From Roseateles koreensis (GTDB taxonomy: Bacteria > Pseudomonadota > Gammaproteobacteria > Burkholderiales > Burkholderiaceae_C): DNA of 64,000 nt. Location: the NCBI RefSeq assembly GCF_028595305.1, contig NZ_JAQQXS010000011.1, positions 1-64,000 on the forward strand, written 5' to 3'. The position numbers and the translations under genes were made by a program. This document shows, one piece after another, positions 47,909 to 55,986 of the stretch; the first letter of the stretch is position 1, and every line of letters starts with the position of its first letter. The notes under the pieces are model-generated. The model saw only the letters and a program-made list of their open reading frames with translations, did not search any database and was not told the origin of the DNA.

Positions 47909-48507
47909 GCCAGGGCGGGCGGCAGCGCGTAGTCGGCCAGCACCCAGGCGCGCCGGGTGTCTTCGGCGGCCTCGGCCAGCAGCTCGCTAAGCAGGGCGCA
48001 TGAGCGCGCGTCCAGGGCTGCATAGGGCTGGTCCAGCAGGGTCAGCTGGGCGCCGCTGGCGGCGGCGGCGACCAGGCCGGTCTTGCGGCGGCTGCCGGTG
48101 GAGAGCATGTACAGGGGCTTGTCCAGATGTTCGCTCAGCGCAAAAGCCTGCAGCAGGCGCGCCTCCAACGGCTGTGACCAGGCGGGGTAGGCCTGGCGCT
48201 GGGCGGCCAGCCATTGCCGTACAGGCTGGGCGTCATGGCTGGGGTCTTCCGGGCAGGGGTAGCAAAGCGTGCTAACGCTGCGGCTGATGTGGCCGGCCGT
48301 GGGTGCGAGGGTGCCGCTGATCAGGCGCAGCAAGCTGGTCTTGCCTCGGCCATCGCCGCCGCGCAGTACGTTGAGGCCGGGGGACAGCGCAAAGTTCAGA
48401 TCGCTCAACACGCTGCGGCCTGCAAAGAACAGGCCCAGGCCGGTGGCTTGGCAGAAGATGGGATGGGTTTGCAATGGACGATGTGGGGCGGCTACTCGGC
48501 CCCGCAT
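47869..48507 (-). CDS. Orphan ABC ATPase following the hydrogenase sensor kinase
   Basis: The 212-residue protein is a short ABC ATPase: Walker A GGDGRGKTSLL, signature MLSTGSRRKTG in place of LSGGQ, and Walker B LTLLDQPYAALD. The residue after the Walker B Asp is Gln rather than the catalytic Glu, so hydrolysis may be weak. It resembles CcmA-like small ATPases. No membrane partner is adjacent. Its start overlaps the end of hoxJ by 16 bases, which puts it in the hydrogenase regulatory transcript; a link to H2 sensing is possible but unproven. Confidence 0.7.
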   Translation of the reverse strand: MRGRVAAPHRPLQTHPIFCQATGLGLFFAGRSVLSDLNFALSPGLNVLRGGDGRGKTSLLRLISGTLAPTAGHISRSVSTLCYPCPEDPSHDAQPVRQWLAAQRQAYPAWSQPLEARLLQAFALSEHLDKPLYMLSTGSRRKTGLVAAAASGAQLTLLDQPYAALDARSCALLSELLAEAAEDTRRAWVLADYALPPALAQVGLRAVVDLGD

Positions 48508-49910
48508 TCTGCCGCGCCAGGGGCGGCCAGCGGCAGGCTCAGCACAAACTCCGCCCCGCCCTGCGCCGCGTTGTGCACGCTCAAATGGCCGCCATGTTGC
48601 TCCACCAAGCCATAGCTGATGGACAGGCCCAGGCCCGTGCCCTTGCCTACCGGTTTGGTGGTGAAAAATGGTTCGAAGATGCGCGACAAATGTGCCTCCG
48701 CGATGCCGGGGCCGTTGTCACGCAGGTGCAGAAGTAGGCGTTCCTGGCCGTCGACCTGTTGCTTCTCGGTCCTGATCCAGACTTGCACCGGGGAGCGGCC
48801 GGCTGCTGTCGCCGCATCCAAAGCGTTCTGTAGCAGATTCATCAAGACTTGCTGCAACTGGCCGGCATTGCCCATCACCATGCAGCTGGGGTCAGGCTGC
48901 CAATGCAACTCAAAGTCGGGCGCGGCGCCCTTGCTGATCCAGTGCACCGATTGCTCGATCACCTCATGCAGGGCCACCGGCGCACGCGCGTCCCGATCCA
49001 TGGCCGAGAAGCGCTTCAGGCTGCCCACGATGTCGGTGGTGCGTTGTGCCCCTTCCAGCGTCCCCTCGATCAGAGAGGGTAGATCGGCCAGCAGGTGATC
49101 TATCCGCAACTTCACTCGCAAGGCCGCTTGCGCCTCGGGCGAGGCGCCCTGGTGGACAGCATCCAGATAGCTGCGCAGACGCTGCAGGTAACGCGCTAGC
49201 GCATGTACATTGCCCAGGACAAAGCTGATGGGGTTGTTGAGCTCATGGGCCACGCCGGCAACCAACCGACCCAGGGATGCCATCTTCTCCGAGTGCAGAA
49301 GTTGTTGCTGAGCCCGCTTCAGGGCCTCGTGCGCTACCCGCAGTTCTTGATAGGCGCGCTTGATTTCGGCCGTGGGTCGGGCCACAAACACCGTGCCGAC
49401 CCGCCGGCCATTGGCCGCGATCCGCGGTGTGCAGTTGGCGTCCACCGAGATGGCGCGTTGGGCGACATCTCGCAGATTGAGCTCAAGGCCTTCTCCGCGC
49501 CGCGAAGGGTCAAGCTTGGACAGGACCAAACGCGCCCGCTGCGCACTGGGTTCATCCGCCAACAGTTCGAAGATGGAGGTGTTGCGCAGTTGCGCGTCGC
49601 TGCGGCCCACCAGTTCGCACAGGGCGGCATTGGTTTCCTCAATCAGGCCGCGCTCGTTGCAGACCAGCAGCACGTCTGACATTGAAGTTAGCACGCTGAA
49701 GATGAATTGCTGCGACTGCTCCAGCTCGTTGTTTTTTTTCTCCAGCTCCACCTCGTCGTGGATCAGCTGGGTATAGACCTCGTCCATCTTTTGGATCACG
49801 TCCATCCAGGTGGATTCATCCACACCTTCCAACGGCCCAAGGGGCATCAGGTCTTCAAACCCGGCCGGGCGCAGCGGCGGTGCAGCATCGGCAGATATAG
49901 ATTTCAACAA
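48492..49910 (-). CDS. hoxJ: HoxJ/HupT, H2-signalling histidine kinase
   Basis: The 472-residue kinase lacks membrane helices. It has an N-terminal coiled coil, a PAS domain (SVLTSMSDVLLVCNERG, residues about 70-180), HisKA with GVAHELNNP (His222) and a HATPase domain (NLLQNALDAA; GTGLGLSISYG). In the Ralstonia and Rhodobacter systems this kinase docks to the regulatory hydrogenase HoxBC and signals to the HoxA activator according to H2. The gene order hoxA-B-C-J here matches that of R. eutropha. Confidence 0.9.
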   Translation of the reverse strand: MLKSISADAAPPLRPAGFEDLMPLGPLEGVDESTWMDVIQKMDEVYTQLIHDEVELEKKNNELEQSQQFIFSVLTSMSDVLLVCNERGLIEETNAALCELVGRSDAQLRNTSIFELLADEPSAQRARLVLSKLDPSRRGEGLELNLRDVAQRAISVDANCTPRIAANGRRVGTVFVARPTAEIKRAYQELRVAHEALKRAQQQLLHSEKMASLGRLVAGVAHELNNPISFVLGNVHALARYLQRLRSYLDAVHQGASPEAQAALRVKLRIDHLLADLPSLIEGTLEGAQRTTDIVGSLKRFSAMDRDARAPVALHEVIEQSVHWISKGAAPDFELHWQPDPSCMVMGNAGQLQQVLMNLLQNALDAATAAGRSPVQVWIRTEKQQVDGQERLLLHLRDNGPGIAEAHLSRIFEPFFTTKPVGKGTGLGLSISYGLVEQHGGHLSVHNAAQGGAEFVLSLPLAAPGAAECGAE

Positions 49911-49979
49911 AGTCTCCGGGGTGCGGCGTCGGCAAATTCAAGGCCCAGCATGCGCATATTTCACCATAGACAAAGCGAC

Positions 49980-51467
49980 TCAATGGACGATACAGACCAT
50001 GCAGGGGTCAAAGGAGCGCACGATGTGCTGCACCGAAACAGGTGTGCTTTCTCCCGGCAAGACGGGCGCGCCCACCAGGGCCTGCTCCAAGGCGCCCGGC
50101 GTACCGGCAGCGTCGCGGGGCGAAAAATTCCAGCTGGTGGGCGCCACGATTTGATAGCTCTGGATGCGACCCTGGGCTGCCACCACCCAATGCCCAAGGC
50201 TGCCGCGTGCCGCCTCGGTGAGGCCTACACCCGTGCCCTCCAGCTCGGCCGGGCCTTGCGCGCAATAGGGCTCGCCCGGTCGCAGTGCATACAGCCAGTC
50301 TTCCATCATGGGCAACACCCGGGCCAGTTCCAACAGCCGAGCGAGCACCCGGGTGAACACCGTACCGCCATGGCGCCCCACCGTGTCCACGATCAGGCCA
50401 TGACCCGAGCACAGCTGGCGCGCGATGGCGCCGGTTTCCACCACCTCGCCGGCAAGCCGAGGCGCTTTGTTCCAGGTATAGGCCCCGGGTTTGTCGGCCA
50501 CGGGTTCGGTCACGCCCTGTAAGGGGTGACGAGGCCCAGTCGCGTCGGACAACCAGGCATGAGTCGCATCCTCCAGAATGCCGCCCAGATCCAGGGCCGT
50601 CAGCCCCAGTCCCTCGGCCCGCCACAAACCCCGCTCAAAGGCGAATCCCCCATCAGGTCGCTCAAAAGCCCCATAGCTCAAATAGCGTCCGGGGCCGCCG
50701 CCCAGCCGGCTCAGCGCGGCATCGCCTTGCCGCTCGCTGCTGAGCACGATGTCCAGCCACAGGCGCACATCACCCCGCCTTGCCGCACGTGCTGATTCAC
50801 GCCCATGCCAATCCCACAGGGCTTGCTCGCTGCTCAGGTCAGCAAACTGCTCCAGAGCGCAGGCAAAGAGATGGTGCTCCAGAAAGGCTCGAAATTCGCG
50901 CACCTTGGTCAGCAGGCGCACGCGCTCCGCAGCGTCGATGGCGCGGCTCGAGCCGCCGGGGTCAATGCTCAAGGTATGTGGCCATTTGCCCCCCAAGGTG
51001 CCCGCCAGGGTGAACCAGCGTTGGCGAGCCCCAATAGCCGCCCGAGTTTGTTCGCCCTGCTGGGGATGGAAGCGCTGCTGCGCCTGCGCAAACCAAGGCT
51101 GGCTTGCATACACCGGACGAAGAAAATCGGGCATGAAGAAAAGGTAAAAGTGGGTCAGGTGGTCGGCCAGATTCTCAATCGCCAGCAAAAGATTGCTGGC
51201 ATGCCGGCCATTGGGCGGCACGGCCAACCCGCCCATATCCGCCAAGGCCCGCGCTGCAGCCACCGACTGCGAGATCGAACAAATACCGCAAATACGCGGC
51301 ACGTAGACCAGAGCGTCATGGGTATGCTTGCCCTGCAATATTTGCTCAAAGCCCCTGTACATCGGCGCGTTGACCTGCGCTGAAACGACCTGCGCACTCT
51401 CGACCTGCAGGCTGATCTCCAGATCGCCTTCGACCCGATTGAAAGGGCCCACCAATAGGCGGCTCAT
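49980..51467 (-). CDS. hoxC: HoxC/HupV, regulatory hydrogenase large subunit
   Basis: The 495-residue protein has the [NiFe] ligand motifs: VPRICGICSISQS (Cys60 and Cys63) near the N-terminus and DPCMVCIVH at the very end (Cys489 and Cys492). The protein stops right after that His, so there is no C-terminal extension for a protease to remove, a known feature of H2-sensing hydrogenases. The Gln in place of the usual His after the first CxxC is also typical of sensors. It forms the HoxBC H2 sensor with the upstream gene product. Confidence 0.95.
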   Translation of the reverse strand: MSRLLVGPFNRVEGDLEISLQVESAQVVSAQVNAPMYRGFEQILQGKHTHDALVYVPRICGICSISQSVAAARALADMGGLAVPPNGRHASNLLLAIENLADHLTHFYLFFMPDFLRPVYASQPWFAQAQQRFHPQQGEQTRAAIGARQRWFTLAGTLGGKWPHTLSIDPGGSSRAIDAAERVRLLTKVREFRAFLEHHLFACALEQFADLSSEQALWDWHGRESARAARRGDVRLWLDIVLSSERQGDAALSRLGGGPGRYLSYGAFERPDGGFAFERGLWRAEGLGLTALDLGGILEDATHAWLSDATGPRHPLQGVTEPVADKPGAYTWNKAPRLAGEVVETGAIARQLCSGHGLIVDTVGRHGGTVFTRVLARLLELARVLPMMEDWLYALRPGEPYCAQGPAELEGTGVGLTEAARGSLGHWVVAAQGRIQSYQIVAPTSWNFSPRDAAGTPGALEQALVGAPVLPGESTPVSVQHIVRSFDPCMVCIVH

Positions 51468-51483
51468 AACGATTCTTTCTCCA

Positions 51484-52503
51484 TCATTTCAGTCGGGTTT
51501 TCTTGGCCATCGGCGGAACAAGTAAATGGTCTGCTGTGGCATTGAGCTTGACCCGCCGCGGGGTCGCATGTTTGGACAAGGAAGCCAGCGCCACGAACCA
51601 GGCCTTGGGCATATCGGTCGGCAAACCGATAGGAATGCCCGCCAGTTTGGGCGTTTGGTGAAAGGGGTGGCCAGGCTCCTGAAAGCCCGGTTCGGTACAG
51701 GCGATACACGCATAGCCGCCGCGTGTGCAGGAGCCCTCACCATTCCACAAGCGGATATTGCAATCGGCATGCACCTGCGTACCTTTGCAGCCCATGTTTT
51801 CCATCATGCAGCCCAAATCGGAGGGCTTTTCGGCACTGGCCTTGAATTCGTAATACTCGTTGCGCGTGCATCCATGATGAACCAGCTGGTCGGCGTAAAA
51901 CCGGGGTCGGCCCAGGGTATCAAGATCGTCGGGGCCAAAGCTTTCGCCAGCCAAGGCCATCAGACTGTCCAACACCCAGTTGGGATGGGTGGGGCAGCCG
52001 GCAATATTGATCACCGGCAGTCCACTTGGGCTGCGAAAATCTGCGCCAAGCAGCCCGCCTTGATGCTCGTCTTCGTACTGAAGGCCGCAGGCCTCGGTGG
52101 GATTTCCGCCCCCTGCGGTCACGCCGCCCCAGGCGGCGCAACTGCCCACGGCCATCACATGCCTGGCTTTAAGTGCCAGACGGGCAATCCAATCCATCAT
52201 GGGTACACCAGTACCCGCCATGATGTGGAACTTCCCGCTGCCCGCCGGGCCGCGCAACACAGCGCCCTCCAGGCACAGCACATCCAGACGCAGCGTGTCG
52301 GATTCGATGCGCGCCAGCAAATCAAGCAATTCCTGACCGCTCTCCAAGGACAAGGAGGGGTGCCACAGCAGCTCAATGCCGGCTGCCTTCAGATGGCCGT
52401 GAAAATCAGCCGTATCTGCGCACAGCAAGGACATGCTGCAGCCTCCACAGCCACCAGACTGCAACCACAGCACATTCAATGGGGCACGAGGACTGTTACT
52501 CAT
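51484..52503 (-). CDS. hoxB: HoxB/HupU, regulatory hydrogenase small subunit
   Basis: The 339-residue protein has LWLQSGGCGGCSMSLL (Cys19 and Cys22) as the proximal cluster start, and Cys-rich segments later (YACIACTEPGFQEPG; GSCAAWGGV). It has no twin-arginine signal peptide, which agrees with a cytoplasmic sensor and distinguishes it from the energy-generating enzyme. It carries electrons from the active site. It lies 16 bases ahead of hoxC. Confidence 0.95.
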   Translation of the reverse strand: MSNSPRAPLNVLWLQSGGCGGCSMSLLCADTADFHGHLKAAGIELLWHPSLSLESGQELLDLLARIESDTLRLDVLCLEGAVLRGPAGSGKFHIMAGTGVPMMDWIARLALKARHVMAVGSCAAWGGVTAGGGNPTEACGLQYEDEHQGGLLGADFRSPSGLPVINIAGCPTHPNWVLDSLMALAGESFGPDDLDTLGRPRFYADQLVHHGCTRNEYYEFKASAEKPSDLGCMMENMGCKGTQVHADCNIRLWNGEGSCTRGGYACIACTEPGFQEPGHPFHQTPKLAGIPIGLPTDMPKAWFVALASLSKHATPRRVKLNATADHLLVPPMAKKTRLK

Positions 52504-52510
52504 CGTGCAT

Positions 52511-53992
52511 TCAACCTTGCAGACCCAAACGAGCCATTTTGGCGCGCAAGCCCACGCGCGACAGCCCTAACTCCTTGGCCGTGCGGGTTTTGTTCCAGCG
52601 CAAACGCAGCAGGGTTTCGCGCAATATCATCGCCTCGATAGCATCCAGGCGCTCGGCCAGGGTGCCGCTTTGAGGAATTCCAATGCCCCCGCCCTTGAGC
52701 TCCGCAGTGTCCAGACCGCCCGCCGCCTGGCCCTGCAGGACACGGGCTGAAAACGCCTGCGCCCCGATTTTCTCGCCCTCGCTGAGCGCAACGGCACGGG
52801 CGATTTCATTGCGCAGCTCGCGCACATTGCCGGGCCAGGGATACGCCATCAGCACACCCAAGGTCTCCTCGCTGAAGGACGGACCTATGCGCCCGAATTC
52901 GCTCGCCACATCACCCAGCAGCCGCAGCGCAATGGGTGCGATATCGCCCACACGTTCGCGCAGCGGTGGCACGGTCAGGGTGACACCGGCGATACGGTAG
53001 TACAAATCCTCACGAAACAGGCCGTCTCTGACGCGCTGCTCCAGGTCGCGGTGGGTGGCGGCGATGACGCGCACATCCACCGGCACGGCCCGCACCCCGC
53101 CCACCGGCCGCACCTCGCGCTCCTGCAAGACCCGCAGCAAACGCACCTGAAAGGCCGGCGAGGTTTCACCGATCTCGTCCAGAAACACCGTGCCGCCATT
53201 GGCGCGCTGGAACAAGCCGGGATGGTCTTCAAACGCGCCGGTAAAGGCGCCTCGCTTGTGGCCGAACAGCTCGGACTCCAGCAAGCTGTCCGGCATGGCC
53301 GCGCAGTTCTCCATCACAAAAGCCTTGCCGGCGCGCGGGCTGGCGTAATGCATGGCACGCGCCAATAACTCCTTGCCCGAGCCGCTCTCACCCAACACCA
53401 AGGCGCTGAGGTCATAACGTGCTACCCGTGCGGCCAGCTCACACACAGCATCGAGCGGGCTGCCGGGTGCCCGCTCGATGCGGCCGAAGTCAAACGCCTG
53501 GCGGGCCTGGGCCAGATTGCTCGCGGCGCGCTCGCGCAAGACCGGCGTGCTGCTGCGCAATTCCAGATGAAGGCGATTGGTGTCGCGCTGCAGGCCCTGG
53601 GCCTCCACGGCATTGCGCACGGCCGCCAGCAAATGGTTGGGGATCCAGGGTTTGAGGATGTATTGGTAAATGCCGGCCTCGTTGATGCCGGTGATCAAGT
53701 CCTCGGCATCGGTGTAGCCCGAGATGATGATGCGCACCGTGTCGGGCCAGCGCTCTCGCACCTCTTTCAAAAAGGCCACGCCACTCAGCCCCGGCATGCG
53801 TTGATCGCAGAGAATGACGCTAACCTCCTGCTGCTCCAGCACCGCCCTCGCCTCGGCGGCGCCACCCGCTGTCAGCACGGCAAAATCTTCATCCAGGGTG
53901 CGCCGCATGGCGTCTTGCGAGCGCACCTCGTCGTCAACGACGAGAACGGTGGGCAGAGCCGTGTTCGCAATATCCATGTCAGTTGTCTTCAA
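52511..53992 (-). CDS. hoxA: HoxA/HupR, sigma-54-dependent activator of hydrogenase genes
   Basis: The 493-residue NtrC-type protein has a receiver with Asp63 in ILCDQRMPG, an AAA+ domain (Walker A GESGSGKE, the sigma-54 contact GAFTGAF, Walker B GGTVFLDEIGE) and a Fis-type helix-turn-helix at the C-terminus (LRWNKTRTAKELGLSRVGLR). In known systems HoxA/HupR activates hydrogenase structural operons and its unphosphorylated form is active. Its start overlaps the unknown gene upstream by ATGA. Confidence 0.95.
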   Translation of the reverse strand: MKTTDMDIANTALPTVLVVDDEVRSQDAMRRTLDEDFAVLTAGGAAEARAVLEQQEVSVILCDQRMPGLSGVAFLKEVRERWPDTVRIIISGYTDAEDLITGINEAGIYQYILKPWIPNHLLAAVRNAVEAQGLQRDTNRLHLELRSSTPVLRERAASNLAQARQAFDFGRIERAPGSPLDAVCELAARVARYDLSALVLGESGSGKELLARAMHYASPRAGKAFVMENCAAMPDSLLESELFGHKRGAFTGAFEDHPGLFQRANGGTVFLDEIGETSPAFQVRLLRVLQEREVRPVGGVRAVPVDVRVIAATHRDLEQRVRDGLFREDLYYRIAGVTLTVPPLRERVGDIAPIALRLLGDVASEFGRIGPSFSEETLGVLMAYPWPGNVRELRNEIARAVALSEGEKIGAQAFSARVLQGQAAGGLDTAELKGGGIGIPQSGTLAERLDAIEAMILRETLLRLRWNKTRTAKELGLSRVGLRAKMARLGLQG

Positions 53993-54342
53993 CGATGCAG
54001 GGCCAGATGGCGCGGCGTCCAGACATGGATCGGCTTGTGCACAAAGTGGCAGCAGGCCACGTGGTTGCTGGGGTCGAAACCGTAAAAATTGCAGTACATG
54101 CGGGACAACTCATCCTTTCGGGTTTCAGCCAGCGGGCGCAGGGCTTCATCGGCGACTCGCTGGGCCTGTTTGGGCAGTATGCGCTCGGTCAAAGTGTAGG
54201 TCTTGGCCTGGCTCAGAGCTTGATCACGCAGCGGTGCCACGTAGCCGGCCGATCCCTGTCCCATCACCCTGTCAATCAACCCGATGGCCAGCTCCGCAGG
54301 GAGGGTAAAGACGTAGCGCTGCTCATGGCGCCAGACCTTCAA
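53989..54342 (-). CDS. Unknown small protein between hypE and hoxA (second)
   Basis: The frame is best started at TTG 54342 (117 residues, beginning LKVWRHEQRYVFTLPAELAI); a longer frame reaches 54399 without a conserved start. It contains RMYCNFYGFDPSNHVACCHF and FVHKPIHVW, so several Cys and His residues are close together near the C-terminus. No signal peptide or membrane helix is evident. I do not recognise the family. It overlaps both neighbours, in the slot where R. eutropha has hypX. Confidence 0.5.
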   Translation of the reverse strand: MKVWRHEQRYVFTLPAELAIGLIDRVMGQGSAGYVAPLRDQALSQAKTYTLTERILPKQAQRVADEALRPLAETRKDELSRMYCNFYGFDPSNHVACCHFVHKPIHVWTPRHLALHR

Positions 54343-54832
54343 ATATTTTGGCGGCCGCCTTCTTACCCTGGTACATGGCGAGCTTGGCCTCCAGCGCAAG
54401 CAGGGCCGTACGCACCTCAGTCACAGATTGGGCACTTAGCAGGGGCTGCATCACCCTTGCCAGATCGTGGCCAAACAAAGAGCGCAGGCGGCGGGCAACT
54501 TCGCGCTGCAGCGGCAGCCAATCGAGGGCTTTCATAGATTTTGCGAGCTCTGTGGGTGCTTTGGGCTCTGCGGGCCGAGCAGGTTGGGCATTCTCTACGC
54601 TCGCCACCTTGACCTCAACGGGCACAGGCTCGATCAAACCCTTTGCCAGCAAGGCGCGCAAGGGCTTAGCCATGCTGCGCCCCCACTGGCGCTCCAGGTC
54701 GGCCACGGCGTTGCGGCCATTGATGAGAATGAGGGCGGCGCGGGTCAGCGCGTCCAGGCCGGCGGCGCGCAGCTTGACTTCTGCCTGACCCTGGGCAGAT
54801 TTGCGATACACCTGTGCTGCCTGCGCGTCCAC
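54323..54832 (-). CDS. Unknown small protein between hypE and hoxA (first)
   Basis: The 169-residue protein begins YRKSAQGQAEVKLRAAGLDA and continues TRAALILINGRNAVADLERQ, a winged-helix-like segment seen in many small uncharacterised proteobacterial proteins with a Lys-Gly-xxE-Leu-type start. After a Pro/Ala-rich linker comes a helical C-terminus (LARVMQPLLSAQSVTEVRTA). A DNA- or protein-binding role is possible. It sits 16 bases after hypE and overlaps the next gene. Confidence 0.5.
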   Translation of the reverse strand: MDAQAAQVYRKSAQGQAEVKLRAAGLDALTRAALILINGRNAVADLERQWGRSMAKPLRALLAKGLIEPVPVEVKVASVENAQPARPAEPKAPTELAKSMKALDWLPLQREVARRLRSLFGHDLARVMQPLLSAQSVTEVRTALLALEAKLAMYQGKKAAAKIFEGLAP

Positions 54833-54848
54833 TCAGCCACCCCCTAAC

Positions 54849-55913
54849 TCAACAAATACGCGGCAATTGCTCGCCGCTGAGCCAGTCCACCACGCGCCGC
54901 CCGCCAAAGCGGGTATTCATCTGCACAAAATTCTGCGGGTCTTGGCAAACCTCACCGATGCGCGCCGCTGCCTGGCCCAGGGGGTGGGCGCGCATGGCGG
55001 CCAGCACCGCCTCGGCCGCCTCGGGGGCACACACGGCGATGAGCTTGCCCTCGTTGGCGATGTAGAGCGGGTCCAGCCCCAGCAGCTCACAAGCGGCATC
55101 CACCTGGGGCAGCACGGGGATGGCAGCCTCCTCCAGCACCATGCCCACGCCGGACTGCCGCGCCACCTCGTTCAAGGTGGTGGCCAGGCCGCCCCGGGTG
55201 GGGTCGCGCAGCACGCGCACGCCGCCGGGTGCGGCAGCCAGCATGGCGGCCACCAGGGTGTGGAGGGCGGCGGTGTCGGAGGTGATGGTGGTCTCAAAGG
55301 CCAGCGACTCGCGCTGCGACAGCACGGCCACACCATGCTCGCCAAGGGTGCCGGACAGCAGCAGCACATCGCCAGGCCTGGCATTGCGGCCCGAGATATG
55401 CACGCCCGCCGCCACCACGCCCAGGCCTGTGGTGCTGATGAAGACGCCGTCGCCCTTGCCGCGCTCCACCACCTTGGTGTCGCCGGTGATCACGGGCACG
55501 CCGGCCTCGCGTGCGGCGCGGGCCATGGAGTCCACAATGCGTTTCAGCTCGGCCAGGGCAAAGCCCTCTTCCAGCACAAAGCTAGCGGTGAGGTAAAGCG
55601 GTGTGGCGCCCGACATGGCCACATCGTTGACCGTGCCATGCACGCTCAAGCAGCCCACATCGCCGCCGGGGAAGAACAGGGGCGACACCACATGGCCATC
55701 GGTGGCCATCACCAGGCGTGCGCCGGGCGGCAAGGGCGGGGGTGTGAACACGGCTCCATCGTCGCCCTGGCGCAGCCACTCGTTGTCAAAAGCCGCGAGA
55801 AATAACTCCTCAATCAGCTGGGAGGCAGCCCGCCCGCCGGCGCCATGGCCCATGTCCACGCGGCCGTGGCGGATGTCCAGCGGACGGACATAGTCTTTCT
55901 TCACTGTGCTCAT
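54849..55913 (-). CDS. hypE: HypE, hydrogenase cyanide-ligand synthesis
   Basis: I start at ATG 55913 (354 residues). It has MGHGAGGRAASQLIEELF, the PurM-type segment VHGTVNDVAMSGATPLYL, DPTRGGLATTLNEVARQS and the family-defining C-terminus ending PRIC, whose Cys carries the carbamoyl group. HypE dehydrates it to thiocyanate and passes CN to the HypCD-held iron. A 73-bp gap with a repeat precedes it. Confidence 0.96.
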   Translation of the reverse strand: MSTVKKDYVRPLDIRHGRVDMGHGAGGRAASQLIEELFLAAFDNEWLRQGDDGAVFTPPPLPPGARLVMATDGHVVSPLFFPGGDVGCLSVHGTVNDVAMSGATPLYLTASFVLEEGFALAELKRIVDSMARAAREAGVPVITGDTKVVERGKGDGVFISTTGLGVVAAGVHISGRNARPGDVLLLSGTLGEHGVAVLSQRESLAFETTITSDTAALHTLVAAMLAAAPGGVRVLRDPTRGGLATTLNEVARQSGVGMVLEEAAIPVLPQVDAACELLGLDPLYIANEGKLIAVCAPEAAEAVLAAMRAHPLGQAAARIGEVCQDPQNFVQMNTRFGGRRVVDWLSGEQLPRIC

Positions 55914-55940
55914 TGGTGCACCCTTCGGCCTGCGGCCTGT

Positions 55941-55981
55941 CCCGCCAGGCGGGAGCGAGCTTGCTTGGGGCGGCCCGGCGC
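55941..55981 (-). repeat. Short palindrome and dispersed 19-mer between hypD and hypE
   Basis: CCCGCC-A-GGCGGG (55941-55953) is followed by the 19-mer GCTTGGGGCGGCCCGGCGC at 55963-55981, an exact match to 40949 in the cbb operon. The order, short A-centred palindrome then 19-mer, is the same in both places. Confidence 0.7.
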
Positions 55982-55986
55982 GGCGC

